Shown here: in pieces, positions 12,456-22,814 of the stretch | Layout: each line of letters starts with the position of its first letter | How positions within the stretch are numbered: position 1 is the stretch's first letter | Source of the DNA: Panulirus ornatus | Lineage: Eukaryota > Arthropoda > Malacostraca > Decapoda > Palinuridae | Assembly (NCBI RefSeq): GCF_036320965.1 | Contig: NC_092236.1 | Span: 20,429,518 to 20,493,517, forward strand | Length of the DNA: 64,000 bases | Reading direction: 5' to 3' | The notes under the pieces: model-generated | Seen by the model: the letters and a program-made list of their open reading frames with translations, nothing else | What the model was told of the DNA's origin: nothing | Database searches by the model: none | Position numbers and translations under genes: made by a program

Positions 12456-14214
12456 TGACGAGGAACCCACCCTGTGGCGTTTGCACCATGGGAGGCATGC
12501 GAGGCGCCCTGTAGCGTCATGTAACCTGTGGATCACTGGGAGGTGCCCCAGGTAGCGGCCCGGAGATCCCGCTACGTGTCCTCGCCTCCTGTGGCCCCCC
12601 AAGTGAGAAATGGTTGACCTTTATCTCGGCGGGTCACGACCCCTGGTTCACTGGGACGACCCGGCCGCAAGTCGTGCCGCCCTCACCAACTGCCGCCCAC
12701 AAAGACATTCCTGGCGGTGATTCCCCTCAACACCCTAAATGCCAGCTGTGGATGACTCCTGTTTTCTGGATTTCCCTGATGTGCATCGTCCAGTTATCTC
12801 ACATCTTTGAGGAACATCGTAGGGCTACTGTTGTCTGCACAGCTCTGACTCGTCATCAACAACAGTTTTTTCTCTCTTTTTTTGTACATTCCTGATGTGT
12901 ATTGCAGGGATAATATTCCGTCTGAGGTTAATTACTCTCTGCACAACCCTATTGTAGGCACATCTAAGCACATCCCTGACATCTATCGCCTGCTGTTACC
13001 TCTCAGCGTATCTTACGTGAGCAGCGTCGCCGCCCCAGCCTTCTGTACGTCCGCCATGGACAAGAGAGGCTGCGGACCTCCTCACATCTTCCTTGTATCA
13101 ACTCCACTCTCGGAGCAACGTTGTCTTGCAGTACACGACACAGCCGATGTTAGCGGTCTTTGCGCCCGTCTTTTGTGCATCCCCCACACGGGAGGGGAAA
13201 TAACACAAGTTTCTCTGCTGTTCCTTCGCTCGCCTCCCGAGCACGTAGCAAACAGTCTTTATGTAAAGTAGTTCCTCACCGCTGCTGTACCTTGGTCATT
13301 ATCTTCGTCTTCATATAATGAGCGATATTTTCGTTGTGTCGTGTTGCGCTGTTGAAATCCTTTTGTGAATTTTTTTGTCGTAAGAATTATTGCTGTTGTT
13401 CATCTTACTTCATTACTGCTCACTGTTCGTCTTGTTCTTTCTTTCGGTGCGTGTACCGTAAGAGACGGAGTAATGCTGGTTCATTTCCTGCGCAAAATTT
13501 CACGCCACGACTGCCACCGTTGCGTCCGGACACAAAGACCCAGTAGCCTGCGTGCGCTACTTGCCTGTCTGCTCAAAGAAAGGAATGATGGGCAGTCTGG
13601 TAGCTCCTCCTCCCCTACACTGGGAAAATGGCCGCACTCTTCATCTCTAACGATAATGTCGATCTCCAGAGCGAATCACTCAAGTCCGCGCGTCTCAGCT
13701 ACTGTGTCCGCAGTCAGGCGGTTAGGAGGAAGCTGGTTATTCTGACGTGAATTTCATCCTGAAACATGTGAACATGTGGGCTGCACTGACCCGTTGCACC
13801 AACTGTCTCACTCCAGTCGTTCTGACGGCATGTGAACACGACCCAGTCTTCAAGGCACCCGCACCTCGCCGGTCAACTGTACACAGATCATTAATTCTGA
13901 AACCTGTTGTTAATAACCTTTACCTTTAACGAGGCGAAGGCCAGACGACCATCCAATCGTTACAGACCAAGGATTCTTCACAGAAATTACCGCCTCTTTG
14001 ATTATTTCATTATAACTCCTCACGTCCTTAATATCGTGTCTTCAGCCAGTGTGGTGACAGCCTGGAGCGACTCCCTTGGTGGCTAAAGAGCGTGTAGTTC
14101 CGTGTCACGAAGTAGGCTTGGCGGGACTGGAGGTCGGCTCAAGCAGCCGTGCGCTACATGGAAACGCGTTTTGTCCCACTCGTTCTTGAGCTACTTATGA
14201 TGATTCAAAACCAT
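12456..14214. other. long unassigned stretch
   Basis: Mixed composition with several 60-130 codon open frames (for example 12882-13271 and 13365-13745 on plus). None has recognisable domains. No tRNA, LINE or tandem-repeat signal is visible. Confidence 0.35.
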
Positions 14215-14345
14215 TCCCGCATTACCAGGTCTAACAGATTATCATATTCATTAATGGTGAAAGTATTATCATTATCATCATCATTTCCATTATTATCAAT
14301 GATATCATTACAATCATTACAAGTATTATTAACATCATTTAAAGA
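14215..14345. repeat. imperfect ATT/ATC trinucleotide-rich tract
   Basis: Interspersed ATTATCATC and ATTACAATC elements, degenerate. Confidence 0.7.
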
Positions 14346-14601
14346 TGGAATGAGTGTTTGTATTCTCCTCTCCCTAAATATTCCTAAAGAAGAGACGAAC
14401 ACCTCAGCACCTTTAGTATCATAACCCAATGGATGACATGGATATCTCTGATGGAGAGATATCATAATGAAGAAAATTTCATCAGACTGCATCGTGAACT
14501 AACCTTACTGCCCCATCCGCTTACCGATGTTTTTCGTTTCGTTTTTGTTAACTGAGACGGCACGGGCAGCTGAGGTCCTAATCAAGGCCAACCCATTAAC
14601 G

Positions 14602-14602
<1 letters not shown>

Positions 14603-14678
<76 letters not shown>
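14603..14678. repeat. (AT)n microsatellite
   Basis: About 38 units, abutting the 3' end of the RTE-like tail fragment. Confidence 0.98.
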
Positions 14679-14679
<1 letters not shown>

Positions 14680-14838
14680 TTTTTTTCTCATACTTTGTCA
14701 CTGTCTCCCGCGTTAGCAAGGTAGAGCAAGGAAACAGACGAAAGAATTGGCCAACCCACCCACATACACATAAACACTTGCACATATACATACCTATACA
14801 TTTCAACGTATACATACATATACATACAAAGACATATG

Positions 14839-14840
<2 letters not shown>
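14679..14840 (-). mobile_element. RTE-like LINE 3'-end fragment (minus strand)
   Basis: The reverse complement reads as the last ~160 bp of the 3' untranslated region found in the longer copy at 16,022-17,342. It has alternating GTATGTATA text, a GGTTGGCCAATTC block, TTTCGTCTGTTTCCTTGC, and then a variant of the GCTACCTCGCTAACGCGGG motif, ending in a short A-rich tail and (AT)n. Two substitutions disrupt the CTACCTCGC core. It is a severely 5'-truncated, non-coding copy bracketed by (AT)n on both sides. Confidence 0.8.

Positions 14841-14929
<89 letters not shown>
14841..14929. repeat. (AT)n microsatellite
   Basis: About 44 units, separating two retroelement fragments. Confidence 0.98.
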
Positions 14930-15310
<381 letters not shown>

Positions 15311-15328
15311 AGAACCATTACCTTTCAA

Positions 15329-15386
15329 CAACTTCATTTCTTTTCTTTAAGCAGTTAATTTTCATTTCAATAAAGAAATGAAGTTG
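15329..15386. repeat. 15-bp inverted repeat (hairpin)
   Basis: CAACTTCATTTCTTT at 15,329-15,343 is perfectly complementary to AAAGAAATGAAGTTG at 15,372-15,386, with a 28-nt spacer. It sits between two (AT)n tracts. Confidence 0.9.
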
Positions 15387-15389
15387 AAG

Positions 15390-15390
<1 letters not shown>

Positions 15391-15468
<78 letters not shown>
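15391..15468. repeat. (AT)n microsatellite at the 5' edge of the RTE-like insertion
   Basis: About 39 units. It directly abuts the inverted reverse transcriptase segment and may be the insertion target. Confidence 0.98.
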
Positions 15469-15469
<1 letters not shown>

Positions 15470-16021
15470 CCATGGAGACATCACACACCCCTGCCGCAAA
15501 CCTACATTCACTGAGAACCAATCACTTTCCTCTCTTCCTAAACGTACACATGCCTTACATCCTCGATAAAAACTTTTCACTGCTTCTAACAACTTGCCTC
15601 CCACACCATATATTCTTAATACCTTCCACAGAGCATCTCTATCAACTCTATCATATGCCTTCTCCAGATCCATAAATGCTACATACAAATCCATTTGTTT
15701 TTCTAAGTATTTCTCACATACATTCTTCAAAGCAAACACCTGATCCACACATCCTCTACCACTTCTGAAACCACACTGCTCTTCCCCAATCTGATGCTCT
15801 GTACATGCCTTCACCCTCTCAATCAATACCCTCCCATATAATTTACCAGGAATACTCAACAAACTTATACCTCTGTAATTTGAGCACTCACTCTTATCCC
15901 CTTTGCCTTTGTACAATGGCACTATGCAAGCATTCCGCCAATCCTCAGGCACCTCACCATGAATCATACATACATTAAATAACCTTACCAACCAGTCAAC
16001 AATACAGTCACCCCCCTTTTT
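15469..16021 (-). pseudogene. inverted reverse transcriptase segment (RT palm, first half)
   Basis: The minus-strand frame is open and includes VPEDWRNACIVPLYKGKG, NYRGISLLSIPGKLYGRVL, QCGFRSGRGCVDQVFALKN, FMDLEKAYDRVD (first catalytic Asp) and VGLRQGCVMSPWL. It then runs into the (AT)n tract. By eye it differs from the matching part of the copy at 57.6-59.5 kb by about ten changes in 550 bp, including one extra C at the junction. On its own it lacks the FADD motif, the start and the C-terminus, so it cannot make an enzyme. Confidence 0.85.
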
Positions 16022-16928
16022 TATGGATGGGGTTGTTAGGGAGATGAATGCAAGAGTTTTGGAAAGAGGGGCAAGTATGCAGTCTGTTGTGGATGAGAGA
16101 GCTTGGGAAGTGAGTCAGTTGTTGTTCGCTGATGATACAGCGCTGGTGGCTGATTCATGTAAGAAACTACAGAAGCTGGTGACTGAGTTTGGTAAAGTGT
16201 GTGAAAGAAGAAAGTTAAGAGTAAATGTGAATAAGAGCAAGGTTATTAGGTACAGTAGGGTTGAGGGTCAAGTCAATTGGGAGGTAAGTTTGAATGGAGA
16301 AAAACTGGAGGAAGTAAAGTGTTTTAGATATCTGCGAGTGGATCTGGCAGCGGATGGAACCATGGAAGCGGAAGTGAATCATAGGGTGGGGGAGGGGGCG
16401 AAAATTCTGGGAGCGTTGAAGAATGTTTGGAAGTCGAGAACATTATCTCGGAAAGAAAAAATGGGTATGTTTGAAGGAATAGTGGTTCCAACAATGTTGT
16501 ATGTTTGCGAGGTGTGGGCTATGGATAGAGTTGTGCGCAGAAGGGTGGATGTGCTGGAAATGAGATGTTTGAGGACAATATGTGGTGTGAGGTGGTTTGA
16601 TCGAGTAAGTAATGTAATGGTAAGAGAGATGTGTGGAAATAAAAAGAATGTGGTTGAGAGAGCAGAAGAGGGTGTTTTGAAATGGTTTGGTCACATGGAG
16701 AGAACGAGTGAGGAAAGATTGACCAAGAGGATATATGTGTCAGAGGTGGAGGGAACGAGGAGAAGTGGGAGACCAAATTGGAGGTGGAAAGATGGAGTGA
16801 AAAAGATTTTGAGTGATCGGGGCCTGAACATGCAGGAGGGTGAAAGGCGTGCAAGGAATAGAGTGAACTGGAACGATGTGGTATACCGGGGTCGACGTGC
16901 TGTCAATGGATTGAACCAGGGCATGTGA
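16022..16928 (+). pseudogene. reverse transcriptase C-terminal half (FADD to stop)
   Basis: The frame is open for 301 codons on the plus strand. It starts at MDGVVREMNARV, within the sequence that normally follows SPWLFNLF. It contains LLFADDTALVA (second catalytic Asp pair), a 'CFRYLRVDL' block, a 'MLYVCEVWAMD' block, LKWFGHMER, and a basic GRPNWRWKDGVKKIL region near the end. It finishes with GLNQGM and TGA. That ending appears to be the original one, because the other long copy has the same codons after a premature stop. The ATG is an internal methionine and not a true start. The C-terminal pattern fits the RTE clade of non-LTR elements, known for compact polyproteins. Confidence 0.82.
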
Positions 16929-17341
16929 AGCGTCTGGGGTAAACCATGGAAAGTTCTGTGGGGCCTGGATGTGGAAAGGGAGCTGTGGTTTCGGTGCATT
17001 ATTACATGACAGCTAGAGACTGAGTGTGAACGAATGGGGCCTTTGGTGTCTTTTCCTAGCGCTACCTCGCACACATGAGGGGGGAGGGGGTTGTTATTCC
17101 ATGTGTGGCGAGGTGGCGATGGCAACAAATAAAGGCAGACAGTATGAATTATGTACATGTGTATATATGTATATGTCTGTGTGTGTATATATATGAGCAC
17201 ATTGAGATGTATAGGTATGTATATTTGCGTGTGTGGACGTGTATGTATATACATGTGTATGTGGGCGGGTTGGGCCATTCTTTCGTCTGTTTCCTTGCGC
17301 TACCTCGCTAACGCGGGAGACAGCGGCAAAAAAAAAAAAAA

Positions 17342-17342
<1 letters not shown>
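16929..17342 (+). mobile_element. 3' untranslated region of the RTE-like LINE
   Basis: Non-coding tail of the element. It contains one diverged motif copy (GCGCTACCTCGCACACATG at about 17,060) and a terminal copy (GCGCTACCTCGCTAACGCGG at about 17,299). The terminal copy is followed by GAGACAGCGGC, an A-run and then (AT)n. TGTATATATG-rich text in the middle resembles a decayed microsatellite. The shorter copy at 57.5 kb lacks about 250 bp of this region. Confidence 0.8.

Positions 17343-17405
<63 letters not shown>
17343..17405. repeat. (AT)n microsatellite between LINE tail and SINE tail
   Basis: About 31 units. It is shared by the 3' end of the plus-strand LINE and the 3' end of the minus-strand SINE, so these elements meet tail to tail here. 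Confidence 0.97.
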
Positions 17406-17407
<2 letters not shown>

Positions 17408-17578
17408 TAGTCTGAGCCAGGCATCCATTCCATCGACCAACCTAGGGGTGGATGAACAACTGAGTTCACTGTGGACCGACTGCCGCAACCAGGATTCGAA
17501 CCTACGCGCTCGACCTTTTGCGACCTGTGAATACGTCATGGTCAAGAACGCTAACCGCTACACCACGTACCACAGACA
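17406..17578 (-). mobile_element. tRNA-derived SINE (minus strand)
   Basis: The minus strand begins near 17,578 with GTGGTGTAGCGGTTAGCG, which fits a tRNA A box. About 50 nt later it has GTAGGTTCGAATCCTGG, which contains an exact B box (GGTTCGAATCC). A non-tRNA body (CAGTCGGTCCACAGTGAACT and onward) follows and ends at the (AT)n. This is the standard layout of a tRNA-derived SINE with an internal RNA polymerase III promoter. The tRNA-like head is too diverged, and lacks matching acceptor-stem ends, to be called a tRNA gene. Confidence 0.72.
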
Positions 17579-17584
17579 CACATC

Positions 17585-17737
17585 CGCTTACATGGCTCAC
17601 TGGTTAGCGTCGCTGAACATAGATCGCGCATGGACCTACCCAGGTTCGAAATCTGAGCGCGGAAATCGGCCCATAGCTTACCCAGGTGTTCATTCTCCCC
17701 TCAGAGATGGTCGATAAATGTGTAGCTCGTTTAGACT

Positions 17738-17740
<3 letters not shown>
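17585..17740 (+). mobile_element. second tRNA-derived SINE (plus strand), (TG)n tail
   Basis: The plus strand starts near ACATGGCTCACTGGTTAGCG (A-box-like) and has CAGGTTCGAAATCTGAGCG (B-box-like, one mismatch) about 45 nt later. A body containing CCCAGGTGTTCATTCTCCC and GTAGCTCGTTTAGACTGG runs into a 60-bp (TG)n. Its head faces the head of the minus-strand SINE with only a few bases between. The body and tail differ from the minus SINE, so these are two families or two very diverged copies. Confidence 0.65.

Positions 17741-17800
<60 letters not shown>
17741..17800. repeat. (TG)n microsatellite
   Basis: About 30 units forming the tail of the preceding SINE. Confidence 0.98.
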
Positions 17801-17803
<3 letters not shown>

Positions 17804-17880
17804 GGTATACACACCGGTAATCATAGGGTCAGGAGACAGGGCAACACGAGCGTGAAACTCTCTCCCCGTGACATACAAAT
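17801..17880. repeat. CTCTCTCCCCGT-type repeat fragment
   Basis: Contains GTGAAACTCTCTCCCCGTGA after (TG)n. A near-copy, AAAACTCTCTCCCCGTAACG, follows (TG)n at 49,600-49,690. This suggests a small dispersed element associated with TG/CA tracts. Confidence 0.6.
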
Positions 17881-18019
17881 AGTAAACACGAAGCCTGTAT
17901 CTTACCTGAGGCGACAGAAAGGGACCAGCAGTCATCAAGAGGCACGTACATACCTGGGGAAGAAATCTGATGTAAGTTATAAATGGAAAATAAATGTGTG
18001 GCGTACGGGTAAAGTTACT

Positions 18020-18110
18020 ACACAGGTGAGGTACATGGGTAAGGTACAGAGATGAGGTACACTGGTAAGGTACAGAGATGAGGTATACTGGTAAGGTACA
18101 GAGATGAGCA
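18020..18110. repeat. 26-bp tandem repeat, three copies
   Basis: Unit GATGAGGTACACTGGTAAGG plus TACAGA, with small differences between copies. Confidence 0.88.
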
Positions 18111-18129
18111 AGCCATAAATGTAGGTCAA

Positions 18130-18500
18130 ACAAAATGAGACACAGCTAAGAAATACACGTCAGGAACAATGGTGAGACATTAAGGTACGAGACATAGGAG
18201 ATACATACGAGTTAGAAACGAGTGAGAGAGACATGAGATGTGGCTGAGACACAGAGAAATATAGCTTAAACATGAGCTACAGCTGAGACACAGATGAGGC
18301 ATACAAGAGAAACACTGGCTACAAACGAGACAGACAAGGCATAGAAGAAAACATTGGCTACAACTGCGACACAGATGAAGCAGACTAGTGAACTCAGGCT
18401 TCAGTTGAGAGACACAGATGAGAAATACAAGTGGGACTTACAAGTGAGTTACACGAAACACAAATGATATGGTACATTGTGGGATAAACAGGTGACACAT
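18130..18500. repeat. degenerate ~40-bp repeat field
   Basis: Recurring CACAGATGAG, ACATTGGCTACAA and GAGACACAG strings at irregular spacing. It is probably an old minisatellite. Confidence 0.6.
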
Positions 18501-18666
18501 TTACGATGCACAGGAGTGGCGTATGACGTGAAATGGCCAGTGGGGAACCAGTCTAAGGTCTGATCGCGCTAACCACCAGGCGTTTTAAGAGATATATTAA
18601 GCATTCCTTAGCAACGACGGACACATGATGAATCTCAATGTGCGAGTGATAATGAAGTGATTACGA

Positions 18667-18865
18667 TGACCAGGAGGAATGAGGCCTCGTGGCTGGGTAC
18701 AGGGTGACCAGGATGGCTGAAGCTGTGGGCCTAGTGGCTGGGTCTAGGATGAACAGGATGGCAGAGGCTGGGAGCCTCGTGGCTGATACTAGGATGACCA
18801 GGATGATAGAGGCTCAATCCTGTTGGCTGGGTCTAAGATAACCAGGACGGCTGAGGCTGCTTCAC
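18667..18865. repeat. 45-bp minisatellite, about four copies
   Basis: Units of the form GACCAGGATGGCTGAGGCTG, GGAGCCTCGTGGCTGGGTCT and AGGAT, with 45-bp spacing. Confidence 0.85.
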
Positions 18866-20048
18866 TGGCCTCCTGGGCAAATCTATACATACATATCATT
18901 ACGTCCAGGATAGAGGTCTGGGTAATACCAGTCACATCTACAAAACCACAGGTGAAAGGGGTGGTGAGGAACCTTCAAACAGGGCGACGTGAAAGACCTC
19001 ACATTACTTTGTTTTAACCTCATTTAACCAATCATTGTTAGTGTTGCTTTCATACATGAGTTGCAAGTTGTATGAGTGTTTGCTTTGGAAGATTTTTTTT
19101 AAGACTTTTGCTTGTGAGTAACATTCTAGTTTCACATTTGGAATGTACAATATGCTATTCTAATTATGAATAATTCCTCAGCGAGGAAAGGAATGACCAG
19201 GGAGAGTGTTCTGACCCTAAATCATCGATCTCTTTTCACATTATATGTTGACAGAACTGCTGCCCATTCAGACACTGAGAACAACACACCTCCTTCTGGC
19301 TAGATATCTTCCCATCTCAAAAGCTGCAGCTGCCAAGCAAGAGATTCGAACACCATTACTGGACACTCACTGCATAATCCCTATCGGTGGGAGGTTATCA
19401 TAACCCCCGTCAGTTGAAACAGGTTTCAGGTCTCTCCGTGATGCTCAGACAGCTCTGGCTTAAATCTGCCATACAAGGAGTCGGGGGAGGAGCGATTCCG
19501 TTCCTCGACAGACATTTGCTTTTAGAACTTCCAATGATGAGTATGGACATCAGGCCACAGCTCAAATATGGTCACAATTCCTTACATCCAAGTTCAACCA
19601 TATGACTTATTTTCAGAGAATGATCCACAAAACATGACTCAAGAGGTGAGCGTTCATAAATTCCATAAAATTAGGTTATCTATATAACTTTATCCAATCT
19701 AGTTTTTCTACGATACTTAATCCTCAATCCTTGAGGACGGCCTTGATTCACCGTCCTTGCCTGGAGCCAGTATCAGACATAATCTGTCCCGCGACACGCA
19801 GGATGTGATCGCATTACGAGAATGACTTCCAACATGGCTCATAATCTTGCCTTCGTTCAGCTCTGATTTATTTCTCTTCCTGGTTACCTGTCGTCCGTCA
19901 CTCACACCTCTACCGTTGCTGGTCACCTCTTCTCCCTCACTGACCCTTTCTTCCTCTGACCCTATATTTTTTTTACACCTTTCCTTATTTCTCCGCGTCT
20001 CTCCCTTTTTTCACTATTTTTATATCTTGCTTTTCGTCCCCTTCCTTG

Positions 20049-20051
<3 letters not shown>
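18866..20051. other. long unassigned stretch
   Basis: No recognisable gene, RNA or repeat. A B-box-like GTGTTCGAATCTC on the minus strand near 19,345 has no A-box partner. Confidence 0.35.
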
Positions 20052-20132
<81 letters not shown>

Positions 20133-20148
20133 ATCTCTCTCTCTCTCC
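20052..20148. repeat. (CT)n microsatellite
   Basis: About 76 pure bases, then an interrupted CT extension. Confidence 0.97.
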
Positions 20149-20362
20149 ATCTATCTATCTCTGTGGTATCTCATTAGCCACCTCCCTCCTTGATGTGTCC
20201 TCTGAAAACTATAACACAAAGCAACACAACATAACACAACACACACAGACACACAAACACACACACACATATACACGCACACACCCATTTCTCGTCATCG
20301 TCAAAATCTATCACAACAACTTTCTAATTATGACAAGAAATGGCAGTCAGCCAAGAGTCTAT

Positions 20363-20363
<1 letters not shown>

Positions 20364-20431
<68 letters not shown>
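20364..20431. repeat. (CT)n microsatellite
   Basis: About 33 units. Confidence 0.97.
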
Positions 20432-20432
<1 letters not shown>

Positions 20433-20439
20433 GACACTC

Positions 20440-20765
20440 GGCTGCTGGAAATGATGACAAGAGAGAAAGTACGTGACAAGAAAAAGCCAATGACAAGGAG
20501 CGTGAGTGGAGTTTACAAGCGTCTGTCAAAGGAAAATAGAAAAAGTAAAAGAATTGGCAAATGCCTGACAAGGTTGGTCCAGCACGATTCCGAAAGTGCA
20601 CAGCAAAGGAACGGCACAAGAAAGTGTGTGCATGACGAAGGAAAGTCACGACAAAGAAATGGCACACACAAAAAAACCTCCTGGTAAAGGCACGTGACAA
20701 GGAAAAACACACGTGGATATAAAAACAAAGAAACCCTGTGACAAAGAAGGTCACTAAGAAAGTTT
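20440..20765. repeat. degenerate GTGACAAGGAAA-type repeat field
   Basis: Strings such as ATGACAAGAGAGAAAGTACG, GTGACAAGAAAAAGCC and GTGACAAGGAAAAACAC recur roughly every 20-25 bp. It is an old minisatellite with poor conservation. Confidence 0.6.
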
Positions 20766-20879
20766 ACACAGCAAGGAAAAAAATAATATGAAAATTTCTT
20801 TGAAGAATAATGGTTCAATATGTAGGAAATCGATGCATAAAACATGTACTATAAATACGTTGTACGAGTTCATAATACA

Positions 20880-20902
20880 TGAGTGTGTTCAAGAACAAAA
20901 TA

Positions 20903-20953
<51 letters not shown>

Positions 20954-21030
20954 ACAATACAAAACATGCGTGTTCACAGTACGTAACACGTGTGTGTTCT
21001 CAATACGTAACAAATGTGTGTGGTAAACCA
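20880..21030. repeat. (GT)n embedded in a ~24-bp minisatellite
   Basis: Units like GTGTGTTCTCAATACGTAAC flank and continue into a pure (GT)n at 20,906-20,951. The microsatellite seems to have expanded from the GTGTGT part of one unit. Confidence 0.8.
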
Positions 21031-21664
21031 CAAAAATCTGAGATATAAGATAACGTCAAATCTTTGGGTCACAATAATTGAATAATGTATTTTCTGTGAT
21101 CACAGCTGGAGAGGGAAACAGACAGTACAACGTTTAAATATCCGAGTCTAGAAAAATCCGTCGACGAATGGACGAAGATGACAATGAGATCATGAATATT
21201 TATGAATCTAATACACTTGCTCTGGTAATGAAGTCTCCCATGGGTGCCGATGGCTCTAAAGAGGTTCTGATATGCCGAGGATGCAAGAACAGAGAAGTCC
21301 GGGCGGGACGCTCGGCCGCCTCAAAACCTGTTGTCTTCCGGCAGTTGCTGGGGAGCCAAGGTCTCCCTAAGCCTCCCGCCATCTGTTACATTTCAATTGT
21401 ACCGCAAACTAATCGTGACGCTCTTCCGCTGCGTTGGTGGTGGGGTGTGTGTGTATCGACAGGACCTCATTTGAGGTGGCATTTAATCGAGCAACAGAAG
21501 GGCCGTCCAGATGTGGGTTAAGAAAACTTGTATCTAACGTAAAGGAGCTCAGCAACAGGGAGATGATATAAGCTTTAGCCCTAACTACGCTGGAGGACAG
21601 AAGATACCTGGATATTATGCCACTTTAAACTTCATAGATGGCCTTGATGATGTTGATCCTGCTT
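21031..21664. other. unassigned stretch with an unidentified 117-codon frame
   Basis: 21168-21521 (+) begins with an acidic MDEDDNE stretch and is free of simple repeats. I recognise no family, and GT-rich text enters its C-terminal third. It may be chance. Confidence 0.3.
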
Positions 21665-21910
21665 TGTTTCAGAGGACCTGGTCAAGTGGAGGGTATAAAG
21701 CAAGTACACTGAGAGGATCTGGTCAATTATAGGGTTTAAAGCAGTACACTGAGAGGACCTGGTCAACTAGAGGATTCAACACAGTACTTTGAGAGAACCT
21801 GGTCAAATGGAGAGTAACAACAAGGTACACTTTGAAAAACCTGATCAACAAGAAGATGCAGTACGGTACTATTATAGGACCTGGTGAACTAAAAGACACA
21901 ACATGGTACT
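21665..21910. repeat. ~40-bp degenerate minisatellite, about six copies
   Basis: Each unit starts with GAGAGGACCTGGTCAACTAG-like text and ends with a CAGTACACTT-like segment. Identity falls toward the 3' side. Confidence 0.82.
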
Positions 21911-22814
21911 TATCAATAGGAGTGAAACGCTAACAGATCAAGGGAGTAGCTGGAGAGTGGAGTAAGTAAAGTGTGGAGGTGGTAAATAGTTTTATGCGAA
22001 GAGACCTGTCGAGTGCAACCTCGCTCCCTGTTCACACAAACAGGGAACTAAACGCAAACCTGCACGCTCAATGCAGCGGACTATAGGATAAAATTTTTCA
22101 CTTGGAGGATAAAAATCAATCTGTATGTTCAGGTAAAGGTCTCTGCCAGTCAGCCATCGTGGCGACGAGTACAGTCAGAGGTTCACAGATCCCTGATCAG
22201 TTAACTCAGTCATAGTCAGGTGACCATCCAGGCCAACACTTGATCACTCTCATGCGAGACGGGGACTGCCTTAACTCACACGACAAGCTTCATCACCCTT
22301 ACCAACCAGAGATACGATACTCTACGCATGTCAAGTGAGGCATAATACCTTACGCCTCATCAAAATTCGTAATTACGTTTGCAATCTCACTGTACGTTAA
22401 TATTTCAGGAGCGTTCAACAACCTCACAGGAGCCCAGATACTGAGAAGCACAACTTTATGTTGCTGAGGAAAGTAGTGGTGTAGGCAGGGAGAAGGCTGG
22501 GATGTCCACGGTGGGAAGGGGTGCTTCCCTAGTATGAGAAGCAGTGAGCGTGGAGTGGAGATGAATGTTGAGAAGAGGTGGTGTGAGGAGGACCATGTGT
22601 AGGGTAAGGCTGGGGACGGTGATGACATATGAGAGGTAATCGTGGAGGTGTGAACACGAGGGACAGTGGGAGACGAAAGAGGTGACTGGGTCCTTCCGAG
22701 GAAAGTCTGCAAAACAAAGATCAGAAACAGAACTTCGTGTGGAGACAGTTGAAAAGCTAATAAGAGATGATTATAGAGAAATGTCTGTACACTTTTCACA
22801 CCAAAAATGCATAA
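21911..22814. other. unassigned stretch, G-rich from 22,430
   Basis: 22,430-22,690 is a G/GA-rich field with a GGTGTGAGGAGG texture, probably an eroded minisatellite. A 171-codon minus-strand frame (22,350-22,865) starts inside the LINE tail described next and then becomes Ser/Pro-rich translation of this field. I do not accept it as a gene. Confidence 0.45.

Larger units (their letters stand above)
15469..17342 (+). mobile_element. RTE-like LINE copy with inverted 5' segment
   Basis: This element has two oppositely oriented parts. 15,469-16,021 encodes reverse transcriptase on the minus strand, from about KKGGDCIV through QGCVMSPWL. 16,022-17,342 continues on the plus strand from MDGVVREMN through FADD, the C-terminus and the 3' untranslated region to an A-rich tail. 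Compared with the uninterrupted copy at 57.4-59.5 kb, the two parts are neighbouring segments and only about 10 nt at the break are missing. The inverted part's original 5' end meets the plus part across a shared TTT. This is the layout left by twin priming during LINE insertion. The (AT)n tracts on both sides hide any target-site duplication. Confidence 0.85.

Noticed and set aside
17490..17578. possible tRNA gene on the minus strand
   Set aside because: A and B boxes are present, but the acceptor and anticodon stems do not close and a SINE body follows, so it is called a SINE head.
19340..19360. B-box-like GTGTTCGAATCTC on minus
   Set aside because: No A box at the right distance and no tail.
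21168..21521. 117-codon frame starting MDEDDNE
   Set aside because: No family recognised. The third exon-like portion is GT-rich. Kept only as unassigned.
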